A DNA stretch of 19,217 nt from JBGSYJ01 sp041748075 (GTDB lineage Bacteria; Acidobacteriota; Thermoanaerobaculia; Gp7-AA8). The stretch is taken from positions 1 to 19,217 of the forward strand of contig JBGTDX010000016.1 in assembly GCA_041748075.1 (NCBI GenBank). Reading direction: 5' to 3'. Position 1 is the stretch's first letter; every line of letters begins with the position of its first letter. Below the pieces are notes generated by a model. It did not search any database. It saw only the letters and a list, made by a program, of their open reading frames with translations, and was not told the origin of the DNA. A program made the position numbers and the translations under genes. Positions 6,049 to 13,353 of this stretch are shown in pieces.

Positions 6049-7583
6049 GCACGAGCATCAAGAACGACGAAACAACTCAGGAACAAGCGACGAACCGTCC
6101 GAAGCAGCCGAAGCGGCGGCGCCGATGGCTCCCGAATCTCGGCTGGACGCTGGCCGGAGCGGCTCTGACCGTTCTGCTCGTGGCGGATCCGTTCGACATT
6201 CACCCTCTCGATTCGAAGATGCACGAGCTCCTCGGCTATCGGCACCGGGATGGTGATGTATCGAAAGCCGGATCGACCGAGGAGAAACAACTTTGGACCT
6301 GCGGGATGCATCCTCAGGTCATCATGGAGGAGCCGGGGCAGTGTCCGATCTGCGGCATGGATCTCGTCCCGCTCGACGGGGGGAAAAGCGGCGCTTTCGA
6401 GACGAGAGGCGGCGAGCGCGAAGTCCTCTTCTATCGAAACCCGATGGATCCCACCATCACCTCGTCGGTTCCCGCCAAGGACGAGATGGGCATGGACTAC
6501 GTGCCTGTGTACGCCGAGGATGCCGCGGGGGCCATTGGGAGCGGTACGAGCGTCGAGATCGACCCGATGGTCGTGCAGAACATGAACGTCCGTACCGAGC
6601 TGGTCACGCGACGTGACCTGAGCCGGACCATCCGTTCCGTTGGCTATCTCGAGTACGACCAGCAGCGGATGGTGTCGGTGACGACGAAGTATTCGGGCTG
6701 GATCGAGAAGGTCTACATCAACTACGTCGGAGAGCCGGTTCGGCGCGGCCAGCCGCTCTTCGAAATTTACTCGCCGGAGCTCGTCCAGACCCAGCAGGAG
6801 CTTGTTTCTGCACTTCGCTTCGCCTCGCGAATGGCGGGAGCCGAGGGCGAAGCTTCCGGGCGTGCGACGGCTCTGGTCGATGCAGCCAGAGCGAGGCTCG
6901 CCTACTGGGACATCAGCAGGAGGCAGGTTAACCGGCTGGAGAAGGAGGGGACCGTCATCCGGACGATGATTGTCGCAGCTCCCGCGAGCGGTCTGGTCAT
7001 GAAGAGAATGCCCGGGCTCGAGGGGATGGCGGTCAAGCCGGGAATGGAACTGTTCCACATCGCCGACCTCTCCACACTCTGGCTTTCGGCTGAGGTGTTC
7101 GAGAGTCAGCTTCCGTGGATCGCTCCGGGCTCAACGGCGAAGGTTCACCTCAACTATTTTCCCGGCGAAGATTTCACCGGAGTGGTGAAGTACATCGAGC
7201 CACAAGTGAACGAAAAGACACGGACGGTCAGTCTCAAGCTCGAGATCCCGAATCGCGACGGCCGTCTTCGCTCCGGCATGTACGCAACAGCCGTCTTCAC
7301 GCCGGTCCAGGGACGAAACGTGATCGCCGTGCCCGCGCTCGCGCTTTTGAGGTCGGGCGAACGTGATCTCGTGATCGTCCAGGAAAGTGCAGGACGTTTC
7401 GCGCCTCGCGAGGTCCGAACGGGCGTCGAGGGCGAGGACTACATCGAGATCGTTTCGGGTCTCAACGCGGGCGAAACCGTCGTCACCTCCTCGCAGTTTC
7501 TGATCGACTCGGAATCGAATCTACGTGCCGCCATCCAGCGGATGATCCAGGCGAAGAAGGACAAAGAGGCACCCAATGCTTAA
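6045..7583 (+). CDS. cusB: RND periplasmic adaptor with heavy-metal-binding domain (CusB type)
   Basis: A 512-residue membrane-fusion protein linking CusA to the outer-membrane factor. Order: basic N-terminus, one TM anchor (about 32-48), a heavy-metal-binding domain (residues 84-110: WTCGMHP, then CPICGMDLVPL, with Cys86, Met88, His89, Cys100, Cys103, Met105), a second, Cys-less copy typical of CusB (YRNPMDP ... KDEMGMDYVPVY, about 130-157), then the barrel-sandwich/lipoyl and hairpin regions (SGWIEKVYINYVGEPVRRGQ; YSPELVQTQQELV) and the beta-barrel (DLSTLWLSAEVFE). The metal-binding segment should capture Cu(I)/Ag(I) in the periplasm and pass it to CusA. It overlaps cusC by 4 bp and cusA by 8 bp, so the three are one operon. 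The usual C-terminal DUF3347 domain is missing here and is encoded separately at 10848. Confidence 0.94.
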   Translation: MSTSIKNDETTQEQATNRPKQPKRRRRWLPNLGWTLAGAALTVLLVADPFDIHPLDSKMHELLGYRHRDGDVSKAGSTEEKQLWTCGMHPQVIMEEPGQCPICGMDLVPLDGGKSGAFETRGGEREVLFYRNPMDPTITSSVPAKDEMGMDYVPVYAEDAAGAIGSGTSVEIDPMVVQNMNVRTELVTRRDLSRTIRSVGYLEYDQQRMVSVTTKYSGWIEKVYINYVGEPVRRGQPLFEIYSPELVQTQQELVSALRFASRMAGAEGEASGRATALVDAARARLAYWDISRRQVNRLEKEGTVIRTMIVAAPASGLVMKRMPGLEGMAVKPGMELFHIADLSTLWLSAEVFESQLPWIAPGSTAKVHLNYFPGEDFTGVVKYIEPQVNEKTRTVSLKLEIPNRDGRLRSGMYATAVFTPVQGRNVIAVPALALLRSGERDLVIVQESAGRFAPREVRTGVEGEDYIEIVSGLNAGETVVTSSQFLIDSESNLRAAIQRMIQAKKDKEAPNA

Positions 7584-10500
7584 CCGCATCATCGAGTGGT
7601 CCCTCCGAAACCAGTTCCTGGTGATCGTCGCACTGATCTTCGCGATCCTCGGAGGCTTCTGGGCCATCAAAGGCATGCGTCTCGACGCAATCCCCGACCT
7701 CTCCGACGTCCAGGTGATCATCTACACCGAGCATCCCGGACAGGCACCGCAGGTCATCGAGGACCAGATCACCTATCCGATCACCACCAAGATGCTGGCG
7801 GTGCCGTATGCGAAGGTCGTCCGCGGCTACTCGTTTTTCGGATACTCGTTCGTCTACGTCATCTTCGAGGACGGAACCGATCTGTACTGGGCTCGCTCAC
7901 GGGTCCTGGAGTATCTGTCGAGCCTGACGGCGCAGCTGCCCAAAGGGGTCGCGCCGCAGCTCGGGCCGGATGCAACCGGTGTCGGGTGGGCATTCATGTA
8001 TGTCCTCAACTCCGACGAGCGCGACCTCTCCGAGCTCCGCAGCTATCAGGACTGGTATCTGAAGTTCGGTCTCACCTCGGTCGAGGGCGTCTCCGAGGTG
8101 GCGTCGATCGGTGGGTTCGTACGGCAGTACCAGATCCAGGTCGATCCGGTGCAGTTGCGTGCGTACGACATCTCGCTTCAGAAAATCAAGGCCGCCGTGC
8201 AACGCTCCAACAATGACGTCGGCGGCCGCGTGGTGGAGCTGTCCGAACGTGAGTTCATGGTGCGGGGTCTCGGCTACATCCAGGATGTGGACGATCTGAA
8301 AAAGGTGGTCCTCGGCACGGGTCCGGGCGGGACACCTATTCTGCTCAGAGACGTCGCCAACGTCACGATCGGGCCCGAGATCCGTCGCGGAATCGCGGAG
8401 TGGAATGGTGAAGGCGAGACCGTCGGTGGCATTGTCGTCGTACGCGCCGGTGCTGATACGTTGTCGACGATCGCGCGCGTAAAAGAGAAACTCGCCGAGC
8501 TCGAGGCAGGTCTGCCCGATGACGTCGAAATCTCAGTCGCGTACGACCGATCGGAGCTGATCCAGCGATCGATCGAGACACTCACGCACACACTGATCGA
8601 AGAATCAATCATCGTGGCGCTGGTCTGTCTCGTCTTCCTGTTCCACGTTCGTTCAGCCTTCGTGGCGATCCTCTCGATCCCTGTCTCCATATTGCTGGCG
8701 TTCATCATCATGAGGATTCAGGGCCTTGGGGTGAACATCATGTCGCTCGGAGGCATCGCAATCTCCGTCGGTGTGCTCGTCGATGCGGCCATCATCATGG
8801 TCGAGAACGCACACAAGCACTACGAGGAGTGGAAAGGAAAACGTTCCCACTTCGAAATCATCCTTCGCTCGGCTCAGGAGGTTGGGCCGACCCTGTTCTT
8901 CACGCTCCTCGTGATCACGGTGTCGTTCATGCCGATCTTCACGCTGCAGGCGCAGGAAGGGCGATTGTTCCGACCGCTGGCCTTCACCAAAACTTACGCG
9001 ATGGCGATGTCGTCAATCCTCGCGATCACGGTCATTCCGGTACTGATGTACTGGTTCGTTCGCGGAAAGATCCACAGCGAGGAAACCCATCCGGTCTCGA
9101 AGATCCTCAGGAGGTTGTACACGCCCGTGCTGAAAGGGGCTCTTCGCTGGCGCTGGGGGGTAATCGGTGTTGCGATCCTGCTGATGCTGTCGATCGTGAT
9201 TCCGATGAAGAAAATCGGCTCCGAGTTCATGCCGCCTATGTGGGAGGGAGATCTCCTCTACATGCCGACGACCTTCCCGGGAATCTCGATCACGAAGGCG
9301 AACGAGATCCTGCAGCAGACGGACAAGATCATTCGGACGTTTCCGGAAGTGAAGACGGTGTTTGGCAAGATCGGCAGAGCGGAGACAGCCACCGATCCGG
9401 CTCCGCTATCGATGATCGAAACGACCATCGTGCTCAAGGATCCGGCAGAGTGGCGCGAGGGGATGACCAGAGAAAAGCTGGTCGAGGAGATGGACCGGGC
9501 GATTCAGTTTCCGGGCCTGACCAATGCCTGGACGATGCCGATCAAGACCAGGATCGACATGCTCTCGACCGGCATCAAGACGCCGGTTGGAATCAAGATC
9601 GCCGGGGCGGATCTCGCCGAGCTCGAACGGATCGGACAGCAGATCGAAGCGGAGGTCAAGCAGATCGATGGGACCCTCTCGGCGTACGCCGAACGCGTCA
9701 TGGGAGGGAACTATCTCGACTTCAAGATCGACCGTGACGCGGCAGCTCGGTACGGCCTGAACGTTGGTGACATCCAGGACGTGATTCAGTCGGCGATCGG
9801 CGGGATGAACATCTCCTACACCGTCGAGGGTCTGGAGCGGTATCCGATCAATCTGCGTTATCCCCGAGAGCTCAGGGACGATCCCGAAAAGCTGAGAGAA
9901 ATCCTCGTCTCGACGCCCTCGGGGCTTCAGGTGCCCCTCGGTCAGCTCGCTACGATCGACCTGCACCAGGGCCCGCCCGGCATCAAGTCGGAGAACGCCC
10001 GTCCCAACGCGTGGGTCTACGTCGATCTGAAGGGGCGAGATGTCGGAGGGTGGGTAAAAGAGGCTCGCGAGCGAGTGCAACAGAATGTCGAGCTCCCAGC
10101 GGGGTACAGCGTCTTCTGGTCCGGACAGTACGAGTACATGGAACGGGCTCAGGCACGGCTACTCGTCATCGTTCCCATCACGCTGTTCGCCATCATCCTC
10201 ATTCTGTATCTGAATACGAAGTCACTTGTAAAAACGGCGATCGTTCTTCTCGCGGTTCCGTTCTCGCTCGTGGGTGCCATCTGGTTCCTCTACATTCTCG
10301 GATACAACTGGTCGATTGCGGTATGGGTCGGGATGATCGCCCTGGCGGGGCTCGACGCGGAGACCGGAGTCGTGATGCTGCTGTATCTCGACATCGCGTA
10401 CGAGAAGTGGAAGCGGGAAGGGCGTCTCGCAACCTACGCGGAGCTGGCTGCGGCTGTCCACCACGGCGCAGTCCAGAGGATCAGGCCGAAAATGATGACC

Positions 10501-10743
10501 GTGGGCGTGACACTGCTCGCACTCGTCCCGATCCTGTACCAGACGGGAACAGGAGCAGATGTGATGAAGCGCATCGCGGCTCCGATGGTCGGAGGTGTTT
10601 TGAGCTCGTTCATCGGGGAGCTCGTCGTCTACCCGGCAATCTACTTCATCTGGCGTGCGCTGAAGCTGAAGCGCAGCGCGCTGTTCCCCGAAACCGAACC
10701 GACCGGTGAGATCGACACGTCGATTGCGCCGGCCGAGGCTTGA
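7576..10743 (+). CDS. cusA: Heavy-metal RND transporter, Cu(I)/Ag(I) type (CusA)
   Basis: A full-length 1055-residue inner-membrane proton/metal antiporter of the heavy-metal-efflux RND family. TM1 starts at about residue 14 (LVIVALIFAILGGFWA). The proton-relay helix reads GVLVDAAIIMVENAHKHYE, with Asp403 and Glu410 matching E. coli CusA Asp405 and Glu412. All three metal-site methionines of E. coli CusA (573, 623, 672) have counterparts: Met563 in LLYMP, Met613 in PLSMIE and Met662 in RIDMLS. This supports monovalent copper/silver rather than Zn/Co/Cd specificity. The conserved GDLLYMPTTFPGIS and ETATDPAP motifs are also present. The ATG at 7576 lies within the end of cusB. A ggagg site right after its stop serves a small downstream frame. 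Confidence 0.96.
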   Translation: MLNRIIEWSLRNQFLVIVALIFAILGGFWAIKGMRLDAIPDLSDVQVIIYTEHPGQAPQVIEDQITYPITTKMLAVPYAKVVRGYSFFGYSFVYVIFEDGTDLYWARSRVLEYLSSLTAQLPKGVAPQLGPDATGVGWAFMYVLNSDERDLSELRSYQDWYLKFGLTSVEGVSEVASIGGFVRQYQIQVDPVQLRAYDISLQKIKAAVQRSNNDVGGRVVELSEREFMVRGLGYIQDVDDLKKVVLGTGPGGTPILLRDVANVTIGPEIRRGIAEWNGEGETVGGIVVVRAGADTLSTIARVKEKLAELEAGLPDDVEISVAYDRSELIQRSIETLTHTLIEESIIVALVCLVFLFHVRSAFVAILSIPVSILLAFIIMRIQGLGVNIMSLGGIAISVGVLVDAAIIMVENAHKHYEEWKGKRSHFEIILRSAQEVGPTLFFTLLVITVSFMPIFTLQAQEGRLFRPLAFTKTYAMAMSSILAITVIPVLMYWFVRGKIHSEETHPVSKILRRLYTPVLKGALRWRWGVIGVAILLMLSIVIPMKKIGSEFMPPMWEGDLLYMPTTFPGISITKANEILQQTDKIIRTFPEVKTVFGKIGRAETATDPAPLSMIETTIVLKDPAEWREGMTREKLVEEMDRAIQFPGLTNAWTMPIKTRIDMLSTGIKTPVGIKIAGADLAELERIGQQIEAEVKQIDGTLSAYAERVMGGNYLDFKIDRDAAARYGLNVGDIQDVIQSAIGGMNISYTVEGLERYPINLRYPRELRDDPEKLREILVSTPSGLQVPLGQLATIDLHQGPPGIKSENARPNAWVYVDLKGRDVGGWVKEARERVQQNVELPAGYSVFWSGQYEYMERAQARLLVIVPITLFAIILILYLNTKSLVKTAIVLLAVPFSLVGAIWFLYILGYNWSIAVWVGMIALAGLDAETGVVMLLYLDIAYEKWKREGRLATYAELAAAVHHGAVQRIRPKMMTVGVTLLALVPILYQTGTGADVMKRIAAPMVGGVLSSFIGELVVYPAIYFIWRALKLKRSALFPETEPTGEIDTSIAPAEA

Positions 10744-10755
10744 GGAGGCATCTTC

Positions 10756-10851
10756 GTGACGCCGGTCGAACGAGCCATCCAGATCCGAACCGGAGAAGAG
10801 CTCTTCTTCTCGATGAATCAACCAGACGAAGCAAAGGAGATCGAATCATGA
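10756..10851 (+). CDS. 31-residue small open frame coupled to the DUF3347 gene
   Basis: A GTG at 10756 is preceded by a very good ribosome-binding site (gaggagg, 10743-10749, 6-nt spacing) that begins at the last base of the cusA stop. It opens a 31-codon frame (MTPVERAIQIRTGEELFF ...) that ends in a TGA overlapping the ATG of the DUF3347 gene (atga, 10848-10851). The arrangement fits a real small gene or a coupling leader peptide. A perfect 14-bp palindrome (10794-10807) lies within it. I know no family for the peptide, so it could also be a by-product of the spacer. Confidence 0.4.
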   Translation: MTPVERAIQIRTGEELFFSMNQPDEAKEIES

Positions 10852-11348
10852 ACATCAAACAAATCCTATTCACCATCACCGGAATCCTGCTCGTTTCGCT
10901 GCCTGCTCTCGCCGGAGAAAAGGCTACGTCCTTCGAGCAGATCATGGGCCACTACGAAGCGATCCGGGGGGCACTGCTCCACGACTCGACCGAGGGTGTC
11001 GCCGCTCACGCAAAGGAGATCGAGTCAATCGTCCTGAAGGCCGGGGCGAAATTCGAGCCGGCAGCCGTCGGAGTGACCAGCTCCACACAGGAGTGCATGA
11101 CCCTGCTCAACGAGATCGCATCATCCGCCTCGAAGCTGGCGCAGGCAAAAAACCTTGCCAACGCACGCGAGATCTTTGGTGAGCTGTCCAAGCCGATGGT
11201 GCGTTTCCGTGAGATGGCAAGCGGCGACAAGCCCATGGTCGTCTACTGCTCCATGGCGAAGAAGGCGTGGCTGCAGCCGGAGGGTCAGGTCGGCAACCCC
11301 TACTTCGGCCAGAAGATGGCGAAGTGCGGTGAGGTCGTGAGCAAGTAG
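10848..11348 (+). CDS. Exported DUF3347-family protein
   Basis: A 166-residue periplasmic protein. Residues 1-22 are a Sec signal peptide ending SLPALA. The mature part fits DUF3347: a helical start, FEQIMGHYEAIRGALLHDS, a central IFGELSKPMVRFREMA, and the conserved end VVYCSMAKKAWLQPEG, then NPYFGQKMAKCGEVV. Cys134, Met136, Met157 and Cys160 are candidate metal ligands. In many CusB proteins this domain is fused at the C-terminus; here it is separate and the neighbouring CusB lacks it. A role as periplasmic copper-binding partner of the pump is inferred. The start is ATG 10848 with aaaggag 9 nt upstream. A diverged Cys-rich relative lies at 11983. Confidence 0.87.
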   Translation: MNIKQILFTITGILLVSLPALAGEKATSFEQIMGHYEAIRGALLHDSTEGVAAHAKEIESIVLKAGAKFEPAAVGVTSSTQECMTLLNEIASSASKLAQAKNLANAREIFGELSKPMVRFREMASGDKPMVVYCSMAKKAWLQPEGQVGNPYFGQKMAKCGEVVSK

Positions 11349-11362
11349 TCGAGCTCTCGCCG

Positions 11363-11429
11363 ATGTGCACATGGAACGGAGTTGGCTGGCTGAATGAGCC
11401 ATTCAAATCACCGGGCGGGCAAACCGCCC
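11363..11429. promoter_or_regulatory. Cluster of short dyads upstream of the Met-rich gene
   Basis: The 116-nt gap holds three symmetric elements: the palindrome atgtgcacat (11363-11372), tgaatg-agc-cattca (11391-11405), and a GC stem gggcgg/ccgccc with a 5-nt loop (11413-11429). No T-run follows the stem, so it is not a clear terminator. The density of dyads in a short gap suggests control of the Met-rich gene, by an operator or an mRNA structure. The dyads are seen; their role is a guess. Confidence 0.35.
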
Positions 11430-11464
11430 ATACACAAACGGAAGACAAACAAAGGAGATTCAAG

Positions 11465-11911
11465 ATGAGAACACCAGGGCTTGTGATGATTGCAGTGCTG
11501 ACACTGATGGCGATTCCAGGGCTTGCACAGATGTCGGAGGATCACGATCACGCGGCCATGCAGAAGACGACCTCGATGGAGATGAGCTGCGCCGACATGA
11601 TGAAGATGCACGAGGGGATGAAGCAGAAGATGGAAGCCGCGGATGCTCGCCTGGCCACTCTCGTCGAGCAGATGAACGCCACGAAGGGATCGGCGAAGAC
11701 CGAGCGAATGGCCGCCGTGATCAACGAGCTCGTCGACCAGCGACGCGCCATGCACGAGGGGATGATGACGATGCAGCCGATGATGATGCGTCACATGATG
11801 GGGCACATGCAGAGCGGCATGATGAAGGGTATGAAAGAGGGGATGTCGAGCTGCCCGATGATGGACAAGAATAAGGGCGAAGAAGCGACGAAGCACGAGA
11901 ATCATCGCTGA
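11465..11911 (+). CDS. Exported Met/His-rich, putative copper-binding protein
   Basis: A 148-residue protein with a Sec signal peptide (cut after PGLAQ, about residue 22) and a mature region very rich in Met, with His clusters: SEDHDHAAM, MEMSCADMMKMHEGMKQKM, MTMQPMMMRHMMGHMQ and SGMMKGMKEGMSSCPMM. The Mxx-M and M-x-H spacings are typical of periplasmic Cu(I)/Ag(I)-binding proteins. Cys42 and Cys130 flank a helical middle (AAVINELVDQRRAMHEGM). The start is ATG 11465 with aaaggag upstream. A C-terminal copy of this gene survives as a relic at 3850-3954. No enzyme domain is seen; a role as copper store or buffer beside CusCBA is inferred from composition and context. Confidence 0.8.
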   Translation: MRTPGLVMIAVLTLMAIPGLAQMSEDHDHAAMQKTTSMEMSCADMMKMHEGMKQKMEAADARLATLVEQMNATKGSAKTERMAAVINELVDQRRAMHEGMMTMQPMMMRHMMGHMQSGMMKGMKEGMSSCPMMDKNKGEEATKHENHR

Positions 11912-11922
11912 CACCGGACTCT

Positions 11923-11954
11923 ACGAGGCGTCGCCCGAAGGGGCGGCGCCTCGT
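11923..11954 (+). terminator. Strong GC hairpin after the Met-rich gene
   Basis: Bases 11923-11930 pair with 11947-11954 (acgaggcg/cgcctcgt), and 11932-11936 with 11941-11945 (cgccc/gggcg). The stem is almost unbroken at 14 bp, including one T-G pair, with the loop gaag. The T-run after it is poor (ttcatc), so it may be a weak terminator, an attenuator or an mRNA-stabilising end. The next gene starts 28 nt further on. Confidence 0.55.
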
Positions 11955-11982
11955 TCATCGACTCTCACAGAAAGGACACTGC

Positions 11983-12369
11983 ATGTTCAAGAGATCGACC
12001 ATTTTCGCCGCCCTCGCGACCCTCGTCGTGCTGACTGCGCCAGCCGCTGCGGCGGACGCGAGAGAAGATGCTTTCCGAAAGATGTTTCGTGATTACGAAC
12101 AGATCCGGCTCGCGCTCGTCGACGACTCCCTCGACTCGATCCCCGAGCGCGCCGGAGCAATTTCGATCGCTGCCCTCGCCGCCGAAGAGGCGGCGAAGAA
12201 GACCGGAGACTACCCGCCATGCTGTACGGCACCCGAGGCCACGAGACAGTGGATCGACTACACGAACCCCTCCGGGTTCACGGGAAACGCATGCTACACG
12301 GGCGGATGCGGCCGCGCTTCCCACGCGAACGGCTGCGGCGGCATGTCCGAGTCGAATATCGTTCTCTGA
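11983..12369 (+). CDS. Exported Cys-rich protein with a DUF3347-like N-terminal half
   Basis: A 128-residue protein with a signal peptide (cut near PAAAADA, residue 24). Residues 29-72 (FRKMFRDYEQIRLALVDDS, then a helical Ala-rich run) resemble the start of the DUF3347 protein at 10848 (FEQIMGHYEAIRGALLHDS). The second half differs: it has no NPYFG/CG ending but carries five cysteines at 80, 81, 104, 109 and 118 with Gly/His (PPCCTAPE, GNACYTGGCGR, NGCGGM). It looks like a paralogue whose C-terminus was replaced by a small Cys-rich tail, plausibly a metal site. I find no DUF3347 ending in the other frames, so a simple frameshift is not supported. It follows the hairpin at 11923; the hydrolase gene starts 45 nt downstream. 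Confidence 0.65.
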   Translation: MFKRSTIFAALATLVVLTAPAAAADAREDAFRKMFRDYEQIRLALVDDSLDSIPERAGAISIAALAAEEAAKKTGDYPPCCTAPEATRQWIDYTNPSGFTGNACYTGGCGRASHANGCGGMSESNIVL

Positions 12370-12414
12370 AGGGCCCCGAGACCTCGAGGGAACTGCTGAG
12401 CCAAGGAGTCTGAG

Positions 12415-13353
12415 ATGCGAGCCTTAACAAACCGTGGCCTCGTCACCGCCGCCGCGCTGCTGCTAGCCCTGCCGGTCGCAGTCAGCGCCTGCGCATCCGT
12501 CAACACCAGTCGGGAGCAGGCGCGGCGAAACAACACGGACGGCCGTTTGTTCGTCGAGCAAGCGGGAGCTGGATCGCCCACCTATGTGTTCCTCCCGGGC
12601 ATGACCGGAAGTACGAGTTACTGGCGCGGCGGGGGAATGCTGCAGTGGGATGGCCCGGGAAGGGTCATCCTCGTGGACGAGTTGGGATTCGGACGCTCGC
12701 CCTGGCCCGACGCAGCGTACACTCTCGACCAGCACCTCGATGCCATCGACCGCACGCTGCGTGCGGAGGGAGCGAATGAGGACCTCATCCTCGTCGGGCA
12801 CTCCTTCGGGGGGATTCTCGCAGCGCACTATGCGGCCCGGCACCCGCATCGCGTGCGGCACCTGATCCTGTTCGGCACCCCGATGTACCGCAGCCCGGCG
12901 GAAGCCCGGCGCCGAGTGGGTGAGATGTCGTTTCTCGCCGGAATGATCGTTCGGAACCGCTCTCTGGCCCATCTTGTCTGCACACTCCACATGGCCTTTC
13001 TCCCCGTGACGGGCCGTCTTGCAGCAAGCTTTCGATCCGATCTTCCAGACGCAGTCCTGCGCGACAGCGTGATGCACTTCTGGCCCTCGCTGGACGGCAG
13101 CGTGCGGAACGTCGTACTCGGCGCCCCGGTGGAAGCAGTGCTTCCGCGCATTGGTCCGAAGGTCGTCTTTGTTCATGGCAGCCGTGACGGAATCACCCCG
13201 ATGAACCGCATCCGCGAGGTCGCGTCGGTGAACGGCGCCAGGGTGCTGGCTACCGACGACGATCACAACAGTTACTGGAGAACGGCGAAGGAAAGGATTC
13301 AGCTTCTCGAACAGCACGCATCTGGCCCACGAAGAAAGAGGGAAGGTTCATGA
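12415..13353 (+). CDS. Alpha/beta-hydrolase lipoprotein
   Basis: A 312-residue alpha/beta-hydrolase-fold protein. The N-terminus is a signal with the lipobox VSAC (Cys26), so it is probably anchored on the periplasmic side of a membrane. The fold runs from YVFLPGMTGSTSYW (oxyanion region) through GHSFGG (nucleophile Ser130) and GSRDGITP (acid Asp258) to DDDHNSYW (His284), giving a complete catalytic triad. The ribosome site aaggag lies just before ATG 12415. The end overlaps the start of the SDR-SPW-VKOR fusion by 4 bp (atga, 13350-13353), so the two are co-translated. The substrate is unknown; esterase, peptidase and haloalkane-type members share this pattern. Confidence 0.87.
   Translation: MRALTNRGLVTAAALLLALPVAVSACASVNTSREQARRNNTDGRLFVEQAGAGSPTYVFLPGMTGSTSYWRGGGMLQWDGPGRVILVDELGFGRSPWPDAAYTLDQHLDAIDRTLRAEGANEDLILVGHSFGGILAAHYAARHPHRVRHLILFGTPMYRSPAEARRRVGEMSFLAGMIVRNRSLAHLVCTLHMAFLPVTGRLAASFRSDLPDAVLRDSVMHFWPSLDGSVRNVVLGAPVEAVLPRIGPKVVFVHGSRDGITPMNRIREVASVNGARVLATDDDHNSYWRTAKERIQLLEQHASGPRRKREGS

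Noticed and set aside
5964..7058. Minus-strand frame of 364 codons opposite cusB
   Set aside because: Antisense of a well-supported adaptor gene; composition is Arg/His-rich without motifs.
8829..9737. Plus-strand frame of 302 codons inside cusA
   Set aside because: Out-of-frame shadow of cusA, whose own frame carries all conserved motifs.
10740..10847. Upstream extension of the DUF3347 gene to 10740
   Set aside because: It would place 36 Arg-rich residues before a good signal peptide; ATG 10848 has its own ribosome site.
12183..12369. Frameshift hiding a normal DUF3347 ending in the 128-residue gene
   Set aside because: The other two frames do not contain the NPYFG or CG ending; the visible Cys-rich tail is taken as the real one.
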